From an uncultured Bacilli bacterium (lineage in GTDB: Bacteria > Bacillota_I > Bacilli_A > RF39 > UBA660), in contig CAKPRZ010000016.1 in NCBI GenBank assembly GCA_934183165.1, forward strand, positions 1-19,631: a stretch of 19,631 bases of DNA, written 5' to 3'. Of this stretch, positions 15,555-19,631 are shown one piece after another (the stretch's first letter is position 1; each line of letters opens with the position of its first letter). The translations under genes were made by a program, and so were the position numbers. Below the pieces are notes generated by a model. It was not told where the DNA came from and did not search any database. It worked only from the letters and a program-made list of their open reading frames with translations.

Positions 15555-16034
15555 ATGAGTAAAGATAGTGGTAATGGAATATGGTATCTACTAATTTTTT
15601 TCTTCATAATAATGATTTTTGTGCCTCCACTTTTTAGATTTGCTTATCCAAAGGCAGAAAATACTAGCAATGAATCCCCAGAAAATAGTAATAATAGTGT
15701 GTTAAGTTGTAAAAAGAATACTCAGGATTATGAATATTTGATTGATACACAATATAATAATGATAAATTAAGTGCAATTACTTTTAGAAAAAATCAAACA
15801 TCTCAGCAAAATAGTGATCAAACAAATGAAAGCGATGATCAAGACTGGTTTGATATTTTGTCTAACATGAATCCAATGGGAAAAGTAACACAAGGAAATC
15901 AAACTACTATTGTTTTTGATTTTGAAAAGAATAAATATGATGAGGAAATACTTGTCAATTACATTAAATCTATTACAGACGAGAAAAATTATTATGAAAA
16001 TCAAGGATTTACTTGTCAAACAAACATTAAATAA
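15555..16034 (+). CDS. Unknown membrane-anchored protein with a two-cysteine outer domain
   Basis: A 159-residue protein with one membrane segment (about residues 9-30), a Ser/Asn/Glu-rich linker (33-50) and a small outer domain. The domain begins LSCKK (C52) and ends FTCQT (C154), placing the only two cysteines at its borders. Between them are alternating strands (DYEYLIDTQYN, KLSAITFRKN, TTIVFDFEK) and a Gln/Asn/Asp-rich insert (80-97). The layout recalls small lipoprotein-like beta domains but no family is assigned. The ATG follows AGGGAGATGATT. It is followed after 25 bases by the phosphohexomutase gene with no terminator between, so both may share a transcript. Confidence 0.7.
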   Translation: MSKDSGNGIWYLLIFFFIIMIFVPPLFRFAYPKAENTSNESPENSNNSVLSCKKNTQDYEYLIDTQYNNDKLSAITFRKNQTSQQNSDQTNESDDQDWFDILSNMNPMGKVTQGNQTTIVFDFEKNKYDEEILVNYIKSITDEKNYYENQGFTCQTNIK

Positions 16035-16059
16035 AAAAGAATAAGGGAATGTGATACTA

Positions 16060-17433
16060 ATGAAAATTGTAAAGGATATTAATAGAGAAATTTTTAAAGC
16101 TTATGATATTAGAGGAAAATATCCAACTGATATTGATAAAGATATAGCATATACAATTGGAAGAAGTTATGGTAGTCGTTTACTTAGTATTGGTAAAAAC
16201 AAGTGTATTGTTGGATATGATAACAGGCATTCTTCTTTAGAATTATCGTTAGCTGTTACGATTGGAATATTATCAACAGGTGTAGATGTAGTAAGTGTTG
16301 GGCTTGTAACAACTCCTATGTGTATTTATGCTAAGGATGTTTTGGATATACCAAGTTACATTATGGTAACGGCTAGTCATAATCCTAAAGATGATAATGG
16401 ATTTAAATTTTCTTTCGATGAGAGTGGTAATGTTAAAGGTGAAGAAATGGACAAATTTGCTGATTTTACATTACAAGGTAAATTCAGCGAAGGAATTGGT
16501 AAATTTAGTAAATATGACATGAAAAAAGATTATTTGAATCTTTTCAAAGAAAATATTAAATTAGGTGCCAAAAAATTAAAAGTTGTTCTTGATTTAGCTA
16601 ATGGTACTACTTCTTGTATAGCTAGAGAAATATTTGAAATGTTTAATATTGACTTAACAATTATTAATGAACAAAGTGATCCTGATTTTCCAAATCATCA
16701 TCCAGACCCTTGTGTAACAGAAAATCAATTTCAATTAAGAGATAAAGTTCTAGAGTTGGGCGCAGATTTAGGAATTGGCTTTGACGGCGATGGTGACAGA
16801 TGTGGTGTTGTTGATGATAAAGGTAATATAATTAAGACAGATACTTATATGGCTGTTATGGTTCAAAGCATTTTGCCAGAATGTGAAAATAAAAGAATCT
16901 TATATGATGTTAAGTGCTCAGACTTGTTAAAAAACGAAATAGTTAAGTGGGGAGGTATTCCAGTTTGCTATAGAACGGGTGCTTCATATACTATGAGTAA
17001 GGTACTTGATGATAATCTTGCTTTTGGTGGAGAATATTCAGGCCATATCTACTTTAATGATCGCTTTAAAGCTATAGGTAGTGGTATTTATGCAGGACTT
17101 AGAATGGTGGAATTTCTTTCTAAAATAGATAACAGGTTGAGTGACATTATAAAAACATTTGATAAGTATTATTCAACGGATGAAATTAAATTTAAATCAC
17201 CTAATAATATTAAAAATAGAGTAATAGATGATATTAAAAAGTATTGTATTAATATGAGATTCAATATTGATGATACAGATGGTATAAAAATAAGAAAATT
17301 AGGAAGTTGGGCTTTGATAAGGGTTAGTAATACAGGACCTAATATTACTGCTAGATTTGAAGCTGACTCAGAAGAAAAGTTATTCTCTATAAAAAGGGAA
17401 TTTACTAACTTAATTAATTATTTTAATAAATAA
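16060..17433 (+). CDS. manB: Phosphomannomutase / phosphoglucomutase
   Basis: A 457-residue alpha-D-phosphohexomutase that interconverts hexose 1- and 6-phosphates, feeding nucleotide-sugar and envelope synthesis. The four family signatures are present: the active-site serine loop TASHNP (104-109, Ser106), the magnesium loop DGDGDR (242-247), the sugar-specificity loop GEYSGH (324-329), and the phosphate-binding loop RVSNTGPNITARFEAD from residue 421. FKAYDIRGKYP at the N-terminus is typical of the ManB/AlgC branch rather than GlmM, but the preferred sugar cannot be read from sequence alone. I chose the ATG at 16060, after GGGAATGTGAT, over the in-frame GTG at 16051, which lies inside that ribosome-binding region. 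It has a terminator. Confidence 0.93.
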   Translation: MKIVKDINREIFKAYDIRGKYPTDIDKDIAYTIGRSYGSRLLSIGKNKCIVGYDNRHSSLELSLAVTIGILSTGVDVVSVGLVTTPMCIYAKDVLDIPSYIMVTASHNPKDDNGFKFSFDESGNVKGEEMDKFADFTLQGKFSEGIGKFSKYDMKKDYLNLFKENIKLGAKKLKVVLDLANGTTSCIAREIFEMFNIDLTIINEQSDPDFPNHHPDPCVTENQFQLRDKVLELGADLGIGFDGDGDRCGVVDDKGNIIKTDTYMAVMVQSILPECENKRILYDVKCSDLLKNEIVKWGGIPVCYRTGASYTMSKVLDDNLAFGGEYSGHIYFNDRFKAIGSGIYAGLRMVEFLSKIDNRLSDIIKTFDKYYSTDEIKFKSPNNIKNRVIDDIKKYCINMRFNIDDTDGIKIRKLGSWALIRVSNTGPNITARFEADSEEKLFSIKREFTNLINYFNK

Positions 17434-17460
17434 AATTTAAAAGTTAATATATAAAAGAAT

Positions 17461-17490
17461 AAATGACATTATTTTTAATGCCATTTTTTT
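17461..17490 (+). terminator. Terminator after the phosphohexomutase gene
   Basis: AAATGACATTA (17461-17471) pairs with TAATGCCATTT (17476-17486) with one mismatch and a TTTT loop, then a T run. It lies only 20 bases before spoIIGA. Confidence 0.8.
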
Positions 17491-17495
17491 ATAAT
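17463..17495 (+). promoter_or_regulatory. Possible long-spaced spoIIG-type promoter
   Basis: ATGACA (17463-17468) and a perfect TATAAT (17490-17495) are 21 bp apart. The Bacillus spoIIG promoter also has an over-long spacer (22 bp) and depends on Spo0A. No Spo0A box (TGNCGAA) is visible, the -35 lies in the upstream terminator, and the predicted start would fall at the GGTGAT ribosome site, so this is tentative. Confidence 0.3.
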
Positions 17496-17510
17496 TAATT
17501 TGGTGATAGA

Positions 17511-18287
17511 ATGAGGGTTTATTTTGATATTGTATTTATTTTAAATTTTATCCTTGATTTTAGTTTACTAGTTTCAGTTGCATATTTATTAAAACGAGTA
17601 ATAAATATAAAAAGAATTATTTTAGGAAGTTTAGTAGGAAGCTTATCAATGATCATTTTATTTTACAAATTAAATAGTATTGAAATATTTGTTTATAAAG
17701 TAATAGTCAGTATACTGATGATTATTGTTACTTTTAAATATAAGAATCTAAAATATTTTTTAAATAATTTTTTATATTTGTACATTGTCAGTATAGTCTT
17801 AGGTGGAAGCTTATACTTGTTAAATAATAACTCTAATATTAAAAACAATGGATTATTATTCGTTCATAACCCTCAAAAAATTAATTTAATAATTATGCTT
17901 TTTCTAAGTCCATTAATTCTTTATTTTTATTTAAGGCAATGTAAAAAGTTAAAAAACAATTACAATAATTATTACCGAGTTGAACTTGTATATAAAAATA
18001 ATTCTTATATGTTTACTGCATTTTTAGATACTGGTAATAAATTAAAAGATCAATACAAAAACCGACCAATTATTTTAATTAATACTGATAAAATAGATGT
18101 AGATTATGATAAAAGTATATTGGTTCCTTATGAGACTGTCAGTGGATCTGGAGTATTAAAGTGTATTGAAGCTGATTATATAGTGATAGATAACAACAAA
18201 CTAATTAAAAAGCCCTTAATTGGTTTGACTAAAGATAAATTTAATATTGAAGGAATTGATATGATTTTAAATAATGAAAGTTTATAG
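17511..18287 (+). CDS. spoIIGA: SpoIIGA-like sigma-E processing protease
   Basis: A 258-residue polytopic aspartic protease that in Bacillus sits in the sporulation septum and removes the pro-sequence of sigma E in the mother cell. Five membrane segments (about 3-27, 33-54, 57-77, 82-104, 127-144) are followed by a cytosolic protease domain (about 155-258) with the catalytic DTG at 173-175 in AFLDTGNKL, VPYETVSGSGVL in the middle and GIDMILNNESL at the end. It is about 50 residues shorter than the ~309 of Bacillus subtilis, with a shorter loop and C-terminus. GGTGAT is 3 bases before the ATG. The sigma-E gene follows at once, and the pair confirms the identity of both. Confidence 0.9.
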   Translation: MRVYFDIVFILNFILDFSLLVSVAYLLKRVINIKRIILGSLVGSLSMIILFYKLNSIEIFVYKVIVSILMIIVTFKYKNLKYFLNNFLYLYIVSIVLGGSLYLLNNNSNIKNNGLLFVHNPQKINLIIMLFLSPLILYFYLRQCKKLKNNYNNYYRVELVYKNNSYMFTAFLDTGNKLKDQYKNRPIILINTDKIDVDYDKSILVPYETVSGSGVLKCIEADYIVIDNNKLIKKPLIGLTKDKFNIEGIDMILNNESL

Positions 18288-18296
18288 GAGGATTTA

Positions 18297-18986
18297 ATGA
18301 TTAGTTTATTACTTATTTTGGGGGAGTTTTTTGAATTAGGTAGTGTACTTTTTTATGTAGGCGCTACAGATAAGCTTCCAGAACCATTATCAAAAGAAAT
18401 GGAAGAGTATTATTTAATTAGAAGTGCAGATGGAGATTTGACCGCAAGAGATAAATTAATTGAACATAATTTAAGACTAGTTGTTTTTTTAGCAAAAAAA
18501 TATGAGAATACTAAAGTTGATTTAGAGGATTTAGTTAGTATTGGAACGATTGGTCTAATTAAAGGAATTAAAACATATAGCCTTGGAAAAAATATAAAAT
18601 TAGCAACTTATGCATCAAGATGTATTGATAATGAAATACTTATGTATTTAAGAAAAAACAAAAAAATAAAAACAGAAATAAGTTTCGATGAATCTTTGAG
18701 TTTTGATATGGATGGTAATGAGTTACATTTAGAAGATATATTAGGAACCGATCCAGATATTGTTACTAAAGGATTAGAAGAAGATTTAAATAAAAGAATT
18801 GTTATTGATGAAATAAATAAACTAAATGTAAGAGATAGAGAAATAATTGTGATGAGATATGGATTGGTAACAGGAGAGGAAAAAACACAAAAAGAAGTCG
18901 CTGAGATACTTGGTATCAGCCAATCTTATATATCCAGAATAGAAAAGAAGGTGATAAAAAGAATTAAAAATGTAGTTAATAGTTAA
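18297..18986 (+). CDS. sigE: Pro-sigma-E, mother-cell sporulation sigma factor
   Basis: A 229-residue sigma-70-family factor. Region 2 (about 51-120: RDKLIEHNLRLVVFLAKKYENT, EDLVSIGTIGLIKGI, LATYASRCIDNEILMYLR) and region 4 with its helix-turn-helix (about 170-225: TQKEVAEILGISQSYISRIEKK) are strongly conserved. SFDESLSFDMDGNELHLEDILGTD matches sigma E better than sigma K. It directs early mother-cell genes. By alignment with FYVGATDKLPEPLS the pro-sequence is only about 19 residues (MISLLLILGEFFELGSVLF), hydrophobic with two Glu and no basic residue, whereas the Bacillus one is 27 residues and basic. AGGAGG overlaps the spoIIGA stop. No sigG follows, unlike in Bacillus and Clostridium. Confidence 0.92.
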   Translation: MISLLLILGEFFELGSVLFYVGATDKLPEPLSKEMEEYYLIRSADGDLTARDKLIEHNLRLVVFLAKKYENTKVDLEDLVSIGTIGLIKGIKTYSLGKNIKLATYASRCIDNEILMYLRKNKKIKTEISFDESLSFDMDGNELHLEDILGTDPDIVTKGLEEDLNKRIVIDEINKLNVRDREIIVMRYGLVTGEEKTQKEVAEILGISQSYISRIEKKVIKRIKNVVNS

Positions 18987-19018
18987 TTTCACAAAATTTA
19001 CACAAATTCTTAATATTA

Positions 19019-19047
19019 TTTATACATTTAAGCTGTATACTTATAAT
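19019..19047 (+). promoter_or_regulatory. Promoter upstream of an ORF-less unit
   Basis: TTTATA (19019-19024) and a perfect TATAAT (19042-19047) are 17 bp apart, predicting a start near 19054, just at the beginning of a full Shine-Dalgarno sequence. Confidence 0.5.
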
Positions 19048-19050
19048 CAG

Positions 19051-19187
19051 AAAAGGAGGTGAGCAGTAAGTAAGTAAATAAAAAATTAAAAAAAATAATT
19101 AATATACCTTTCTTATAAAAATAAACTACAAAATACTCACTTTTAAAGAAAAAAGGAATCTAGAATTGTATTAGATTTCTTTTTTTG
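19051..19187 (+). other. Short transcription unit without an evident ORF (full Shine-Dalgarno, three-frame stops)
   Basis: AAAAGGAGGTGA (19051-19062) is a near-complete complement of the 16S rRNA end, yet no ATG, GTG or TTG follows at a usable distance. Instead TAAGTAAGTAAATAA (19067-19081) puts a TAA in each of the three frames within 11 bases. The only initiator is a GTG inside the Shine-Dalgarno (19059), giving a four-codon frame (GTG-AGC-AGT-AAG-TAA). A T- and A-rich stretch follows up to a terminator at 19149. It may be a small RNA, a minimal leader peptide, or a decayed gene whose start was lost. The 242 bases between sigE and the next frame hold nothing else that I can support. Confidence 0.4.
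19149..19187 (+). terminator. Terminator
   Basis: GGAATCTA (19155-19162) pairs with TAGATTTC (19172-19179) with one G-T pair, extended by A6/T6 (19149-19154 with 19180-19185), and has a 9-base loop. It ends the 19054 unit and any read-through from sigE. Confidence 0.8.
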
Positions 19188-19229
19188 TATGAATCTTTTA
19201 ATATAGTTAATAATATGAATGGTGGTTTT

Positions 19230-19421
19230 ATGAAAATATTAATTACAGGTGCAGCCTCTGGAATAGCATTTTTAACAGGAATAACATTAAAAAGCAGGGG
19301 TCATGATGTTATTATGACTACACATACTGTTGAACAGTTAACAACATTAAATGAAAAATTACAGTTATTAAAACTTGATATAACAACATTTAAAAAGTTA
19401 TATTTGTTATTGTTTTATTAA
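19230..19421 (+). pseudogene. Truncated short-chain dehydrogenase/reductase
   Basis: The 63-codon frame begins MKILITGAASGIAFLTGITL, the glycine-rich NAD(P)-binding start of the SDR family, and continues through RGHDVIMTTHTVEQL and LLKLDIT, where the family's strand 4 acidic motif lies, then breaks into LYLLLFY and a TAA. A functional SDR is about 240 residues with NAG and YxxxK motifs, all missing here; only about 65 bases separate the stop from the tRNA gene. No remaining part is visible in other frames. GGTGG is 5 bases before the ATG at 19230. It is best read as the 5' remnant of a gene lost by deletion next to the tRNA. Confidence 0.75.
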
Positions 19422-19440
19422 GAAAAATTGAAATTTACTA

Positions 19441-19469
19441 TTGTCAAAAGTTATCATTTATGTTATTAT
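19441..19469 (+). promoter_or_regulatory. Promoter of tRNA-Met
   Basis: TTGTCA (19441-19446) and TATTAT (19464-19469) are 17 bp apart, and TG at 19461-19462 makes an extended -10. The predicted start is about 10 bases before the tRNA. Confidence 0.7.
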
Positions 19470-19485
19470 GATATTACTTTGATGT

Positions 19486-19562
19486 GGCGATGTAGCTCAG
19501 CTGGCTAGAGCGTCCGGTTCATACCCGGAAGGTCGGGGGTTCGATCCCCTCCGTCGCTACCA
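19486..19562 (+). tRNA. tRNA-Met (CAT), elongator type
   Basis: A full cloverleaf with encoded CCA. Acceptor arm GGCGATG (19486-19492) pairs with CGTCGCT (19552-19558) with two G-U pairs; D arm GCTC/GAGC; anticodon arm TCCGG/CCGGA with loop TTCATAC and anticodon CAT at 19520-19522; T arm GGGGG/CCCTC with loop TTCGATC; discriminator A19559. The initiator hallmarks (unpaired position 1-72, three G-C pairs at the base of the anticodon stem) are absent. The sequence is close to the Bacillus elongator tRNA-Met and unlike tRNA-Ile2, which also has CAT. Confidence 0.95.
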
Positions 19563-19573
19563 ATATGAGTAAT

Positions 19574-19599
19574 AATAGATAGAAATATCTATTTTTTTT
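19574..19599 (+). terminator. Terminator after tRNA-Met
   Basis: AATAGATA (19574-19581) pairs perfectly with TATCTATT (19586-19593) around a GAAA tetraloop, followed by a T run. Confidence 0.88.
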
Positions 19600-19631
19600 A
19601 TACATTTTAATCTTATTTGACATATCAATAC

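Noticed and set aside
242..19421. UGA read as tryptophan (code 4)
   Set aside because: All core genes are intact under the standard bacterial code with Trp as TGG; only the absence of TGA stops is notable.
19486..19562. Initiator tRNA-fMet or tRNA-Ile2
   Set aside because: Position 1-72 is paired (G-U), the anticodon stem lacks the three G-C pairs of initiators, and the body matches elongator tRNA-Met rather than Ile2.
1..19631. CRISPR array, prophage or toxin-antitoxin module
   Set aside because: No regular spaced repeats beyond the two units at 1-63, and no phage, nuclease or toxin-like genes are present.

Overview
This is a very AT-rich, low-GC Bacillota chromosome segment made almost entirely of core genes. 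It carries a sporulation pair (a SpoIIGA-like protease and pro-sigma-E), a T-box leader, AGGAGG/GGTGAT ribosome binding sites and an elongator tRNA-Met very like the Bacillus one, so an endospore-forming (or formerly spore-forming) member of Bacilli/Clostridia is likely. The reduced style (archaeal-type ProRS, single-chain GlyRS, many small single-pass membrane proteins, no TGA stop among about 22 genes) fits an uncultured gut-type lineage near Erysipelotrichia/RF39. That placement is inference.

Layout. 1-89: repeats and an inverted repeat that look like the end of a mobile element. 242-1943: a slipin (SPFH) gene with its own terminator, then a two-gene unit of unknown function behind a strong promoter that carries a 16-bp palindrome. 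2017-3928: yvcK and L-lactate dehydrogenase, convergent, sharing one hairpin that includes both stop codons. 4111-4851: an unknown membrane-anchored protein. 4854-9520: promoter, unusually short T-box leader, then proS, an unknown gene, glyS and an exported KPxIYxYP protein, tightly packed. 9690-10580: a doubtful small ORF and a CmpB-type membrane protein. 10586-13162: rpsO-pnp, with a candidate S15-binding leader hairpin and an intergenic terminator. 13291-14153: two small membrane proteins. 14216-16034: trigger factor and an anchored extracytoplasmic protein. 16060-17433: phosphomannomutase/phosphoglucomutase. 17511-18986: spoIIGA-sigE. 19019-19187: a promoter, full Shine-Dalgarno and terminator with no obvious ORF. 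19230-19421: a broken short-chain dehydrogenase. 19486-19562: tRNA-Met with its own promoter and terminator.

How the genes work together. Translation and RNA turnover dominate (proS, glyS, rpsO, pnp, tig, tRNA-Met). LDH, YvcK and the phosphohexomutase connect fermentation, envelope-precursor control and sugar-phosphate supply. SpoIIGA activates sigma E during sporulation. The items most worth a second look are the T-box (its acceptor-pairing bulge suits tRNA-Gly although the first gene is proS), the ORF-less unit at 19019-19187, the atypical sigma-E pro-sequence, and the palindromic promoter at 1043.
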